From assembly GCA_026415505.1 (NCBI GenBank), contig JAOAGY010000006.1:1-64000 (forward strand): 64,000 nucleotides of DNA, in the 5' to 3' direction. The translations under genes were made by a program, and so were the position numbers. Under the pieces are notes generated by a model that was not told the origin of the DNA, ran no database searches, and saw only the letters and a program-made list of their open reading frames with translations. Shown one piece after another: positions 28,394 to 37,942 of this stretch. Numbering within the stretch: the stretch's first letter is position 1; every line of letters starts with the position of its first letter. This stretch comes from Chlorobiota bacterium (lineage in GTDB: Bacteria > Bacteroidota > Ignavibacteria > Kapaibacteriales > NICIL-2).

Positions 28394-29335
28394 TTACCAA
28401 CCGATACCGCGAAGCGGTAATCCCGCGCATTCGTCGAAGCCCAGCGCGAGATTCATGTTCTGCACCGCTTGGGCAGCGGCGCCTTTGAGCATGTTGTCGA
28501 GAACGCACACGATCGCTGCGACACCATCGGCAACCGTCGTGTGGAGAATCGCACGGGCAGTGCCCACGACCCACTTGAGATCGGGAACGTCGTCGGAGAT
28601 CGTCACCAGAGGATGCGGTGCGTAGTAGTCGCGAAAAAGCTGCTCGAGATCGTGTTCGTCGAGCGAGGTTTCGACGATGCACGTCGTTGCGATGCCGCGT
28701 GTGAATGCACCGCGGTACGGCACAAAGCGCAACTGTGCACCAGTGCCGAGCGCAGCGGTCACTTCGGCGGCGTGACGGTGGCGGAGAACGCTGTACGGCT
28801 GCGCGTTGGCAAAGCGCCACGAAAAGTGGAGCGTCGGACTCGGCTCGGCACCGGCGCCGGTCGAACCGGTGATACCGCTGGCATGAACGATGGGCGGTAA
28901 ATTCTCGTTGCGCGCAAGCGGCAGAAGCGACAGCAGCAGTGCCGTTGCAAAGCAACCGGGATTGGCGATCCGTCGAGCTGTACGAAGACGCTCGCGATGC
29001 AGCTCGGGAGAACCGTACACGAACGACGGATCGGCGCGGTGATCGCTGCTGAGATCGACGACGATGCTGCTGCGAAGGTGCGGATACTGCTCGAGCACCG
29101 AACGTGCGGCGCCGTGAGGAACAGCCAAAAACACGACGTCCGCATCGTCACTGGGTGCAGCCGTCAGCTCGATGTCGCACACGCCGAGAAGATCGGGAGC
29201 GATCCGACCGAAGCGTGTGCCGGCGTGCGATCGGCTCGTTGCGTAGGCTATCTGCACGTGTGGGTGAAGCGCGAGAATGCGCATCAGTTCGGTACCGACG
29301 AAACCGCTCGCACCGACGACTCCGACGCGGATCAT
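28394..29335 (-). CDS. argC: N-acetyl-gamma-glutamyl-phosphate reductase
   Basis: MIRVGVVGASGFVGTELMRIL; ANPGCFATA active site. Confidence 0.93.
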   Translation of the reverse strand: MIRVGVVGASGFVGTELMRILALHPHVQIAYATSRSHAGTRFGRIAPDLLGVCDIELTAAPSDDADVVFLAVPHGAARSVLEQYPHLRSSIVVDLSSDHRADPSFVYGSPELHRERLRTARRIANPGCFATALLLSLLPLARNENLPPIVHASGITGSTGAGAEPSPTLHFSWRFANAQPYSVLRHRHAAEVTAALGTGAQLRFVPYRGAFTRGIATTCIVETSLDEHDLEQLFRDYYAPHPLVTISDDVPDLKWVVGTARAILHTTVADGVAAIVCVLDNMLKGAAAQAVQNMNLALGFDECAGLPLRGIGW

Positions 29336-30522
29336 CGCTCGCCTCCGTTGACGATGTGGTAGATGCGGAGCTGCTGTGCCATGATGCGGGCGAAACCGCG
29401 AACGTCGGCGGCGTCCCAATCGGCTGCGCGTTCGCCGTAGCTGCCGAAGCGTGGATTCATCAAGTCGTGCGGCGAGCGAACTCCTTCCAGCTCGAAGTGC
29501 TTTGGCTCCAGCCGGACGAACACTTCACCGGTGACGGTTCGTTGGGTGCGTTCGAGAAACGCTTCGATGGCGCGAAGTGCCGGTTCCTCGAACATGCCTT
29601 CGTGGAGAAGTTGCCCGTACCAGAGCGCCAGTTGTTCTTTGAGCACCAGTTGCCATTTGGTGAGCGTGTGCTTTTCGAGCAAGTGGTGCGCAGCGATCGT
29701 GACGATCGGAGCAGCAGCTTCGAATCCGACGCGCCCTTTGGTGCCGATGATGGTATCGCCGACGTGGATGCCGCGCCCGATGCCCAGCGGTGCAGCACGG
29801 CGTTCGAGTTCGGCGATGGCATCGAGGGGATGTGGGAAGCGTCTGCCGTCGAGCGAGACCAGTTCGCCACGCTCGAATCCGAGCGCGATGCGGACAGGTT
29901 CGCTGCATGCGATCGGCGTCGGGTATGCGTCCTCCGGAAGTGGCTCGTGCGAAGTCAGTGTCTGCCGACCGCCGATGGTCGTGCCCCAGATACCGCGATT
30001 GATCGAATAGGGCGGGCGCTCGTGTTCGAGTGCGACGCCATGCGCATGGAGAAACGCCAGTGCTTCTTCGCGCGAGATGTTGCCGTCGCGGATCGGCGTG
30101 AGAATCTCCAGCTCCGGTGCTACGATGCTCCAGGCGGCATCGAAGCGGATTTGGTCGTTACCGGCACCGGTGCTTCCGTGCGCGAGCGCGTCGGCACCGA
30201 TAGCGCGGGCATGTGCTGCGATCGAGCGCGCTTGAATGGCACGCTCGGCACTGACCGACAGCGGATACGTTCCGTAGCGGAGCACGTTGCCGAAAACCAG
30301 ATAGCGCAGACAGTCGCTATAGAGCGCCCGCGTTTCGTCCAGTGTCGTGTGCGATGCAGCACCGAGCGATCGAGCACGCGCGGCGATTGCGTTGCGTTCG
30401 TCCGGCGAAAAACCGCCTGTGTCCACTGTGACGGTGTGAACCTCGTAGCCTTGTTGGCGCAGCCACACCAGGCAATACGTCGTGTCCAAACCGCCGCTGA
30501 AAGCGAGAACGACCTTTTTCAC
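29332..30522 (-). CDS. argG: Argininosuccinate synthase
   Basis: KKVVLAFSGGLDTTYCLVWLRQQGYEV, GSTGAGNDQIRFD; GTG start at 30522 overlapping the upstream stop. Confidence 0.92.
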   Translation of the reverse strand: MKKVVLAFSGGLDTTYCLVWLRQQGYEVHTVTVDTGGFSPDERNAIAARARSLGAASHTTLDETRALYSDCLRYLVFGNVLRYGTYPLSVSAERAIQARSIAAHARAIGADALAHGSTGAGNDQIRFDAAWSIVAPELEILTPIRDGNISREEALAFLHAHGVALEHERPPYSINRGIWGTTIGGRQTLTSHEPLPEDAYPTPIACSEPVRIALGFERGELVSLDGRRFPHPLDAIAELERRAAPLGIGRGIHVGDTIIGTKGRVGFEAAAPIVTIAAHHLLEKHTLTKWQLVLKEQLALWYGQLLHEGMFEEPALRAIEAFLERTQRTVTGEVFVRLEPKHFELEGVRSPHDLMNPRFGSYGERAADWDAADVRGFARIMAQQLRIYHIVNGGER

Positions 30523-31145
30523 GAGTGTGCATCTCCGTTCGACGGTGGAACTAGCGGCAGCGGGTGTTCGATGTGTTCGGCGGGATCGTAGAGCAAGCCG
30601 GTGCAAAGGCACATTGTCCGACCGGTGCGTTGGAGGATGTCGTAGTTGCGGCAGCTTTGACAGCCGCGCCAGAACTCGTCGTCGCTGGTCAGTTCGGAAA
30701 AGTGAACGGGACGAAAGCCGAGTTCGCTGTTGAGCTTGAGCACAGCGGCGCTGGTAGTGATGCTGAAAATTTTCGCTGTCGGATAGAGTTGCCGCGACAG
30801 TTCGAAGGCAGCGCGCTTGATGCGTCGAGCGATGCCGAGTTTGCGGTATTCGGGTGCGACGATGAGTCCTGAATTGGCGACGTAGCGCCCGTGCTCCCAC
30901 GTCTCGATGTAGCAAAAGCCGACCAGATGCCCGTCGTGGTGAGCGACGATCGCTTTGCCTTCGCGCATTTTTTGGCGAATGTATTCCGGTGGGCGTCGCG
31001 CGATTCCGGTGCCGCGCTGCTGTGCCGATTGCTCGATCAGCTCCGAGATGCGTTCGGCAAAATGCTCGTGTGCACCGGAGGCGACCTCGACGGTAATGTG
31101 CGCCGCGTCGAGTGTCGGTTGTGTGGTGGTTGTCGTCGGTTCCAT
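30519..31145 (-). CDS. GNAT acetyltransferase, probable N-acetylglutamate synthase of the arg operon
   Basis: GNAT fold (VANSGLIVAPEYRKLGIARRIKRAAFELS), C-terminal CQSC...CLCTG cysteines; first gene of the arg operon. Confidence 0.8.
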   Translation of the reverse strand: MEPTTTTTQPTLDAAHITVEVASGAHEHFAERISELIEQSAQQRGTGIARRPPEYIRQKMREGKAIVAHHDGHLVGFCYIETWEHGRYVANSGLIVAPEYRKLGIARRIKRAAFELSRQLYPTAKIFSITTSAAVLKLNSELGFRPVHFSELTSDDEFWRGCQSCRNYDILQRTGRTMCLCTGLLYDPAEHIEHPLPLVPPSNGDAHS

Positions 31146-31166
31146 AGCTGTCCACAGCGGTTCGAC

Positions 31167-31209
31167 AAAAAACGAGCGCCGCTTCCTGCGTGGCACAGGA
31201 AGCGGCGCT
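31167..31209 (-). terminator. Intrinsic terminator/attenuator in the arg operon leader
   Basis: Minus strand AGCGCCGCTTCCTG-TGCCACG-CAGGAAGCGGCGCT-CG-TTTTTT, perfect 14-bp stem, ending about 22 nt before the GNAT ATG. Confidence 0.9.
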
Positions 31210-31240
31210 TTGGATTTCGGTTTCGGCTATCGTCGTTGGA

Positions 31241-31342
31241 TCATCGGTCTGCTGTAGCTCGATTTGCCGACAACACAAGCGCTACCCTGTGCCACTGCTG
31301 GCAGGGTCGTCGCACTTGTCGTCGTCGGATCGAGAAGAGCAT
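31241..31342 (-). CDS. Putative Arg-rich leader peptide MLFSIRRRQVRRPCQQWHRVALVLSANRATADR*
   Basis: 33-codon ORF between the arg operon and upstream region; CGA CGA CGA CAA GTG CGA CGA directly before the protector hairpin. Confidence 0.65.
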   Translation of the reverse strand: MLFSIRRRQVRRPCQQWHRVALVLSANRATADR

Positions 31343-31420
31343 CGGCGTCGAACGATGATCGGTTCACAAAATCGGGGCGCGAATATACGGCGTGCGGGAT
31401 GTTTTTTGCATCTCATCGCC

Positions 31421-31858
31421 GCCACTTGTCATGCCGAACTCGTTTCGGCATCTCGCACTCCACTGCCTGTCATGCTGAACTTGGTTCAGCAACTCGAAGA
31501 CCCTGAAACAAGTTCAGGGTAACGGGCTTTTGCGAGCGCCCCTGTTTGTCATGCCGAACTTGTTTCGGCATCTCGCACTCCACTGCCTGTCATGCTGAAC
31601 TTGGTTCAGCATCTCGAAGACCCTGAAACAAGTTCAGGGTAACGGGCTTTTGCGAGCGCCCCTGTTTGTCATGCCGAACTCGTTTCGGCATCTCGCACTC
31701 CACTGCTTGTCATGCTGAACTTGGTTCAGCATCTCGAAGACCCTGAAACAAGTTCAGGGTAACGGGCTTTTGCGAGCGCCCCTGTTTGTCATGCCGAACT
31801 CGTTTCGGCATCTCGTCGCTGCCACTTGTCATGCCGAACCTGTTTCGGCATCTTTTTC
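31421..31858. repeat. Palindromic repeat cluster B, containing about three tandem 120-bp composite units
   Basis: 31501-31620, 31621-31740 and following share a 120-bp period (...gggcttttgcgagcgcccctgtttgtcatgccgaact...). Confidence 0.95.
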
Positions 31859-31964
31859 AGGGTGAAGCACGATGATGAATGCGATAGTGTAGGCGCTCTT
31901 TGCCGGTCGTGCCGAGCGTGTGTTGAGCATCTCTGCCGTTGTCGGACGCGAGCGCTGTGCGTTG

Positions 31965-32534
31965 TCAGCGCATGTCGATGACCTCGACCCCAACCGGAAC
32001 GGTGAACTCGAATGCGTCGCTCGGTGTCGGCGGGTTGTAGCGAACAGAGCGCAACGTCCAGCGTTCGGTTCCTGTGGTGTGTTCTACCGTGATTGCTCGC
32101 AGCGTGCGATCTGCGAATTCGAGTACGATGCTACGCACTCCGTAGAGCATCTCTGCCGCTGGGCGCAAGACGACGTGTTCGGTGCTTTTGGTTTCTGGGC
32201 GATATTGCTCGATTAGCTCGAACGCGATGCGGTCGAACGTCGCTGCTGTGCCAGCGACGAACGATGAAACGGTGACGGTTTTGCGCGATGGGACGTAATT
32301 CCAAACCGTCGAGCCGTTGCTGACAACGGTGCGCTGAGGGCTCTCCATGCGGATTTTGCCACCACGTGCAGCCAGTATGCGAATGCGTTCGCCGCTGGAA
32401 GTGACGGCGCGACATTCGATCGAACGTGCTTGCTTTAGGCGCTCGACGAGCCGATCGTAGGGCGTCGTTGCAAGGGCGATCGTCGCTGCAAGAAACATCG
32501 CTGCGCACATGGTCGAGAAATGCTTGTCTGCCAT
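31965..32534 (-). CDS. LolA-like outer-membrane lipoprotein carrier
   Basis: Signal peptide; ECRAVTSSGERIRILAARGGKIRMESPQRTVVSNGSTVWNYVPSRKTVTVSSF. Confidence 0.8.
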   Translation of the reverse strand: MADKHFSTMCAAMFLAATIALATTPYDRLVERLKQARSIECRAVTSSGERIRILAARGGKIRMESPQRTVVSNGSTVWNYVPSRKTVTVSSFVAGTAATFDRIAFELIEQYRPETKSTEHVVLRPAAEMLYGVRSIVLEFADRTLRAITVEHTTGTERWTLRSVRYNPPTPSDAFEFTVPVGVEVIDMR

Positions 32535-32569
32535 GCCGCAATTTACACCTTTTGGTAGCCGATAGAGCG

Positions 32570-32577
32570 TATCTTTG
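32570..32577 (+). promoter_or_regulatory. TAnnTTTG -7-like box upstream of gcvT
   Basis: TATCTTTG, 31 nt before the ATG at 32609. Confidence 0.6.
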
Positions 32578-32608
32578 CGCCCACTTTTTCGACGTCGGAG
32601 AACACGCC

Positions 32609-33709
32609 ATGCGGCGAACGCGCTTTTTCGACCTGCACCAGCGACTCGGAGCGAAGATCGTTCCGTTCGCCGGTTTCGAAATGCCGATTCAGTACCCGAA
32701 GGGCATCATCCACGAACACACCGTCGTTCGCACTGCTGTGGGTGTCTTCGACGTCTCGCACATGGGCGAGTTCGAAATCACCGGTCCCCAGGCGCTCGAC
32801 TTGGTGCAACTGTTGACCGTCAACGACGCTGCCAAACTGGCGCCCGGCAAGGCGCAGTACTCGGCGATGTGCAACGAGCGCGGCGGAATCGTTGACGATC
32901 TCCTCGTGTACCGACTCGGCGAGAATCGCTTCATGCTCGTCGTCAACGGCGCGTGCGAAGAGAAGGATTGGCAATGGGTCTCCTCGCATGCCGCATCGTT
33001 CGATGTCGAGGCACGAAACATCAGCGACGAAATCAACCTGCTTGCTGTTCAGGGTCCGCGTTCGATCGATGCGCTGCAGCCGCTGACGTCCGTCGAGCTG
33101 AGCGCAGTGCCGTATTACAACTTCGTCGAAGGCGAATTGGCGGGTGTGCCGATGATTCTCTCGCGCACGGGCTATACGGGCGAAATCGGTTTCGAGCTGT
33201 ATTTCCGCGGCGACCAGCACACAGCCGAGCACGTCTGGAACGCGATCATGGAAGCGGGCAAACCGCACGGGATCGAGCCGGTCGGACTCGGTGCGCGCGA
33301 CACACTGCGCTTGGAAAAAGGCTACTGCCTCTACGGGAACGACATAGACGAAACGACATCGCCGCTCGAAGCTGGTTTGGGATGGATCACCAAGCTGCAA
33401 AAAGGCGAGTTCATCGGACGGAGCACGCTGCTTCAGCAGAAAGAACGCGGCATCGAGAGAAAGCTCGTCGGTTTCGTCGTCGAATCGGAGCGTTTCATTC
33501 CGCGCAATGGCTATACGATCGCACACGATGGACAGACGGTCGGTCGCGTCACGAGTGGTTCGATTTCGCCATCGCTCGGTGTGCCGATCGGTATGGGATA
33601 CGTGCCTGTCGGTCTTGCCGAGCCAGGCAGTCGAATCGAAATCGTCGCTGGCTCGCGGAGCAGTTCGGCACACGTTGTGAAAATGCCGTTCTATCCGCCG
33701 AGTGCGTGA
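32609..33709 (+). CDS. gcvT: Aminomethyltransferase (glycine cleavage T protein)
   Basis: MRRTRFFDLHQRLGAKIVPFAGFEMPIQY...DVSHMGEFEITG; LEAGLGWITKL. Confidence 0.95.
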   Translation: MRRTRFFDLHQRLGAKIVPFAGFEMPIQYPKGIIHEHTVVRTAVGVFDVSHMGEFEITGPQALDLVQLLTVNDAAKLAPGKAQYSAMCNERGGIVDDLLVYRLGENRFMLVVNGACEEKDWQWVSSHAASFDVEARNISDEINLLAVQGPRSIDALQPLTSVELSAVPYYNFVEGELAGVPMILSRTGYTGEIGFELYFRGDQHTAEHVWNAIMEAGKPHGIEPVGLGARDTLRLEKGYCLYGNDIDETTSPLEAGLGWITKLQKGEFIGRSTLLQQKERGIERKLVGFVVESERFIPRNGYTIAHDGQTVGRVTSGSISPSLGVPIGMGYVPVGLAEPGSRIEIVAGSRSSSAHVVKMPFYPPSA

Positions 33710-33741
33710 CTGCTGCCCAGTGCCGTTCTCCCCATCCCCGC

Positions 33742-34056
33742 GTCATGCCGAACTTGTTTCGGCATCTCGAAAGACCCTGAAACGAGTTCAGGGTGACAGG
33801 CAAAAGGAAAAAGACCCTGAAACGAGTTCAGGGTGACAGGCTTTTGTGAATGCCCCCTGTTTGTCATGCCGAACTTGTTTCAGCATCTCTTGCGCCTGCC
33901 CTGCGTCATGCCGAACTTGGTTCGGCATCTCACAAAGACCCTGAGACAAGTTCAGGGTGACGAGCAAAGGGAGAAAGACCCCGAAACAAGTTCGGGGTGA
34001 CAGGCTTTTGCGAGCGCCCCTGTTTGTCATGCCGAACTTGTTTCGGCATCTCTCCT
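33742..34056. repeat. Palindromic repeat cluster C
   Basis: About eight copies of the same two palindrome families as clusters A and B; shares the linker gggcttttgcgagcgcccctgttt-type sequence with B. Confidence 0.95.
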
Positions 34057-34142
34057 TTGTGCCTGCACGCACGCATACACGCAGACAGCGTTGCTATTCG
34101 TTACCGTTGCACCGCAAGCTGTGCACACCATCGGACTGAACC

Positions 34143-34892
34143 ATGGACAGCCTCATCGCAATACCGGCACGCTACGGTTCGGAGCGCTTCCCCGGCAAGG
34201 TGCTCTGCGACCTGGAAGGGCAAACGATGCTCGAACGCGTCTGGCGTGCAGCACGCAGTGCATCGGGGTTCGACGCTGTCGTCGTGCTCACCGACGATGA
34301 GCGCATCGCCGACGAATGCGAGCGCCTCGGCGCCGAGTGGCGCATGACACCCACCGATATTCCCAGCGGTACCGACCGCATCGCGTATGCAGTCGAACGT
34401 TGGTTCACCGACGCCGACATCATCGTCAATCTGCAAGCAGACGAACCGCTCGTTCCGCCGTCGCTTCTCGAATCGCTCCGCGATGCACTCCAGCGCAATC
34501 CCAGCGCCGATGTCGCAACGCCCGTCGCTCCGATTACGACCGACGAGGAAGTTCGAAGCCCTACTGTCTGCAAGGTCGTTTGCCGAGCGGACGGCACAGC
34601 GCTGCTATTTTCACGAGCACCGATCCCGTTCGATCGCCGTCGTGGCATCGGCGAGCTGACACTCTACCGGAAACACATCGGTATCTACGCTTACCGTCGT
34701 GCTGCGCTGCTGCGATTTGCAGAACTCCAACCGCATCCGATCGAACGTGCCGAATCGCTCGAACAGCTCCGTTTGTTGCTCGATGGTGCGGTGTTTTTCT
34801 GCATCGAAACCGATGCGGAATTGATCGCTGTCGATACCCCAGCCGATGCCGAACGCGTGCGTCGGTATTTGCGCCGTCAGGCGATGTTGTGA
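34143..34892 (+). CDS. kdsB: 3-deoxy-manno-octulosonate cytidylyltransferase
   Basis: IPARYGSERFPGKVLCDLEGQTMLERVW; NLQADEPLVPPSLL. Confidence 0.93.
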   Translation: MDSLIAIPARYGSERFPGKVLCDLEGQTMLERVWRAARSASGFDAVVVLTDDERIADECERLGAEWRMTPTDIPSGTDRIAYAVERWFTDADIIVNLQADEPLVPPSLLESLRDALQRNPSADVATPVAPITTDEEVRSPTVCKVVCRADGTALLFSRAPIPFDRRRGIGELTLYRKHIGIYAYRRAALLRFAELQPHPIERAESLEQLRLLLDGAVFFCIETDAELIAVDTPADAERVRRYLRRQAML

Positions 34893-35590
34893 TAGACATG
34901 CTGAACGTCGTCGTCCTGCTCGATGTGTTCGATGAGGCGAGCGACGTCGTCCATTTGCTCGTCGGTCAGCGAGACAGTCGATAGCGGAATCCACTGCAAT
35001 TGCGCCAGCTTCATCTCGATGCCGCGATCTTCGAGAGCGCGCTGCATGCGTCCGAAATCTTCGAACGACGTGTAGGCGGTGAGCAATCCGTCCTCCTCGT
35101 CGAACTCGATGTCGTCGGCGCCGGCTTCGATGAGCAGCAGTTCCATCTCCTCGCGAGCGCTCGGCTGAACGGGAACTTTGAAGACGCCGCGACGCTGAAA
35201 GAGAAATTCGACTGCCCCGTTTTGCGCGAGCGATCCGCCATACTTGTTGAAGTAGCTCCGCAGATTCGCAACCGTGCGCGTCGGATTGTCGGTCGCTGTC
35301 TCGATCATGAGCGCGACACCGTGCGGTGCGTAGCCTTCGTAGAGAACTTCCTGCAACGATTCCGCCTGACGCCCGAGTGCGCGTTGAATGGCAGCCTCGA
35401 TGCGATCTTTCGGCATGTTGTTGGCACGCGCTTCCTGCAGAGCGGCACGTAACCGAGGATTGCCCGCCGGATCGGTGCCGCCGAGCTTGACGGCAATGGT
35501 GATTTCCCGCCCGATCCGCGTGAACGTTTTCGCCATGCGGTCGTAGCGGGCGAACATTTTCGCTTTGCGCTTCTCGAATATTCTGCCCAT
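34877..35590 (-). CDS. YebC/PmpR-family protein
   Basis: KTFTRIGREITIAVKLGGTDPAGNPRLRAALQEARANNMPKDRIEAAIQRALG. Confidence 0.93.
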   Translation of the reverse strand: MGRIFEKRKAKMFARYDRMAKTFTRIGREITIAVKLGGTDPAGNPRLRAALQEARANNMPKDRIEAAIQRALGRQAESLQEVLYEGYAPHGVALMIETATDNPTRTVANLRSYFNKYGGSLAQNGAVEFLFQRRGVFKVPVQPSAREEMELLLIEAGADDIEFDEEDGLLTAYTSFEDFGRMQRALEDRGIEMKLAQLQWIPLSTVSLTDEQMDDVARLIEHIEQDDDVQHVYHNIA

Positions 35591-35623
35591 GGTGGCTGGT
35601 TGGGTGGCTGTGTCAACGGGGCG

Positions 35624-35631
35624 CAAAGTTA
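35624..35631 (-). promoter_or_regulatory. TAnnTTTG -7-like box upstream of yebC
   Basis: Minus strand TAACTTTG, 33 nt before the ATG. Confidence 0.55.
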
Positions 35632-35648
35632 CGGCAGATGCCCACCGG

Positions 35649-36761
35649 TCAATCGCCGACAGTCGTCGCGTCGCCGAGCACCATCGCTGCGAGAATCTCG
35701 TCGTCGGTGTGAAAGCCGATCCCGTCGTCTTTGGCAAAAAGCTGGAGCAGTGCCGTCAGATTTCGCGAGAACATCACCGATGCATGTTGAGGTAGCTGCG
35801 CCGGCAACAGCAGCGGCGCCATGATCGTCACCCCGTTGGGAAGCACGACGTCCTCGCCTGGTCGCGTCAGTTCCGTATTGCCGCCGCTTTCGGCAGCGAG
35901 GTCCACGACGACCGATCCAGGTTTCATTGCCTCGAGCATCGGGCGAGTCAACAACACCGGCGCACGCGATCCCGGCACCGCAGCGGTCGTAATGACGACA
36001 TCGGCACGTGAAATGTGTGGCGCTAAGCCTTCACGTTGGCGCCGAAGCTGCTCTTCGGCGAGTTGCTTGGCATAGCCGCCGGCGGTTTCCGTGTCGCTCG
36101 TGCCGATCTCGATGGCGATGGGTCGTGCACCGAGACTGGCGATTTGTTCTTGTGCTGCGGGACGCACGTCGTAGGCTGAAACTTGCGCACCGAGCCGCCG
36201 TGCCGTCGCGATCGCTTGCAATCCAGCAACGCCCGCACCGATGACGACACACTCAGCCGGCGGTATCGTTCCTGCAGCCGACACGAGCATCGGGAAAAAT
36301 CGCGGCAAACGCTCAGCAGCGACGATCGCGGCACGATAGCCCGCTACAGTCGCCATCGAGGAAAGCACGTCCATCGCCTGTGCTCGGCTGGTGCGGGGAA
36401 TGTTTTCGAGCGCCAAAACCGATACGCCTCGACCGAGGAGCTGCACAATCGCATCGCCGTTTTTCCAGCGCTGCACCAGCGCGACGAGCACTTGCCCGGA
36501 GCGTAGCATCGAGGCGATGCCGTGCGGAAACGTCAAGGCACAGAGCACGTCTGCCGTTTCCACGACGCTCGACGCGTTCGGCACGATCGTGGCACCGGCA
36601 GCGCTGTACTGTTCGTCCGAAAACGATGCCAGACTGCCCGCACCCGATTCGACGACGACGCGAAAACCACGCTCGACCAACCGGCGCACCGAATCGGGAA
36701 CGAGTGCGACACGCCGTTCGAGCTGATTCCACCGATATTCTGCGCAGATACCGATCGTCAT
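35649..36761 (-). CDS. pntAA: NAD(P) transhydrogenase alpha subunit 1 / alanine dehydrogenase-like
   Basis: [66 protein letters not shown]. Confidence 0.88.
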   Translation of the reverse strand: MTIGICAEYRWNQLERRVALVPDSVRRLVERGFRVVVESGAGSLASFSDEQYSAAGATIVPNASSVVETADVLCALTFPHGIASMLRSGQVLVALVQRWKNGDAIVQLLGRGVSVLALENIPRTSRAQAMDVLSSMATVAGYRAAIVAAERLPRFFPMLVSAAGTIPPAECVVIGAGVAGLQAIATARRLGAQVSAYDVRPAAQEQIASLGARPIAIEIGTSDTETAGGYAKQLAEEQLRRQREGLAPHISRADVVITTAAVPGSRAPVLLTRPMLEAMKPGSVVVDLAAESGGNTELTRPGEDVVLPNGVTIMAPLLLPAQLPQHASVMFSRNLTALLQLFAKDDGIGFHTDDEILAAMVLGDATTVGD

Positions 36762-37942
36762 AGGCTGAACTGCTCGGAAATTTCGTCGCTTGCGTCGATC
36801 TCGACGATCACATACGGATCGCCGTCGTTGTGTGGCTCGCACGTGCCGATCGGTTCGGCGAGTGCTGCCAAACCGAACGATTCGAGCGCGAGACACATTT
36901 CGTCCCAATCGTCATCCTGTGCCGAGTAGCAAACGAGCAATCCGCCGCTGGTTTGGGGATCGCACAACACCGCCAAGTAGCGCTTGAGTAGTTTCCAGCG
37001 CTCGTCGAGCGAGAGTGCGCGATCGTCGCTCTGGGACCCATATGGAGCGCTGCGATGGGAAGTATCGAAGTACAGCTCGATCGCATCGCCGTAGCTTGCC
37101 CAGTTGCGGCGTGTTCCACCGGGAATGGCGTCCATGCCGATATAAGCATCGACCCACGGCAGTGTGGGAATGTCTTGCCAACGAATGCGGATCATGACCC
37201 GACTGCCGCGAGCGATTTCGACCAAATGCCCGAGCAACCCAAAGCCTGTTACGTCGGTCATTGCTGTCACGCCAGGCATGCGCGCCAGAGCCGGACCGAT
37301 GCGATTGAGCGTCGTCATCCAGCGAACGGCTTGCTCGAGGTCCTCGGCACGAGCGATGCCGCGTTTGTGGGCAGTCGTCAGAACGCCGATACCGAGCGGC
37401 TTGGTCAAGAACACTGCATCGCCGGCTGAAGCGGTACAGTTCCGCTTGAGATATGCCAGCTCGACGGTACCGCTGACCGCCAGTCCGTAGATCGGCTCCG
37501 GTGCGTCGATGCTGTGTCCGCCAGCCAGTGGAATGCCGGCTTCTTCGCACACGTCGCGACTGCCGCGAACGACTTCTGCTGCGACATCGGCGCCGAGTTT
37601 GTCGATGGGCCAACCGAGGATGCCGATCGCCATGACCGGTTCACCGCCCATCGCGTACACGTCGCTGATCGCGTTGGCGGAGGCGATTCGCCCGAAGTCG
37701 TAGGGATCGTCCACGATAGGCATGAAAAAATCGGTCGTGCTCACAAGCCCGATGCCGTTGCCCATATCGTACACGGCGGCATCGTCGCGCGTGTCGTTGC
37801 CGACGAGCAATCGAGGGAAGGAGCGCCGTCCGACCGTCTGACCGCGGAGGATGTCATCGAGCACACGCGGACTGAGCTTGCAGCCGCATCCTGCGCCGTG
37901 GCTGTATTCGGTCAATCGGACTTGTGACGATGATGTCGGCAT
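36758..37942 (-). CDS. selD: Selenide, water dikinase (Cys form)
   Basis: [69 protein letters not shown]. Confidence 0.95.
   Translation of the reverse strand: MPTSSSQVRLTEYSHGAGCGCKLSPRVLDDILRGQTVGRRSFPRLLVGNDTRDDAAVYDMGNGIGLVSTTDFFMPIVDDPYDFGRIASANAISDVYAMGGEPVMAIGILGWPIDKLGADVAAEVVRGSRDVCEEAGIPLAGGHSIDAPEPIYGLAVSGTVELAYLKRNCTASAGDAVFLTKPLGIGVLTTAHKRGIARAEDLEQAVRWMTTLNRIGPALARMPGVTAMTDVTGFGLLGHLVEIARGSRVMIRIRWQDIPTLPWVDAYIGMDAIPGGTRRNWASYGDAIELYFDTSHRSAPYGSQSDDRALSLDERWKLLKRYLAVLCDPQTSGGLLVCYSAQDDDWDEMCLALESFGLAALAEPIGTCEPHNDGDPYVIVEIDASDEISEQFSL

Noticed and set aside
31146-31196. GNAT protein starting further upstream as MPRRKRRSFFVEPLWTA-MEPTTTTT
   Set aside because: This would start inside the terminator loop/3' arm; ATG at 31145 fits better, though the in-frame extension cannot be fully excluded.
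29332-31278. Extended argG ORF reading through the GNAT gene and leader
   Set aside because: True argG starts with GTG at 30522 (KKVVLAFSGGLDTT); the upstream part is an out-of-frame reading of the GNAT gene and attenuator.
31421-31858. Regularly spaced repeats resembling a CRISPR array
   Set aside because: The 120-bp period is a tandem duplication whose 'spacers' are themselves identical repeats; no unique spacers and no cas genes.
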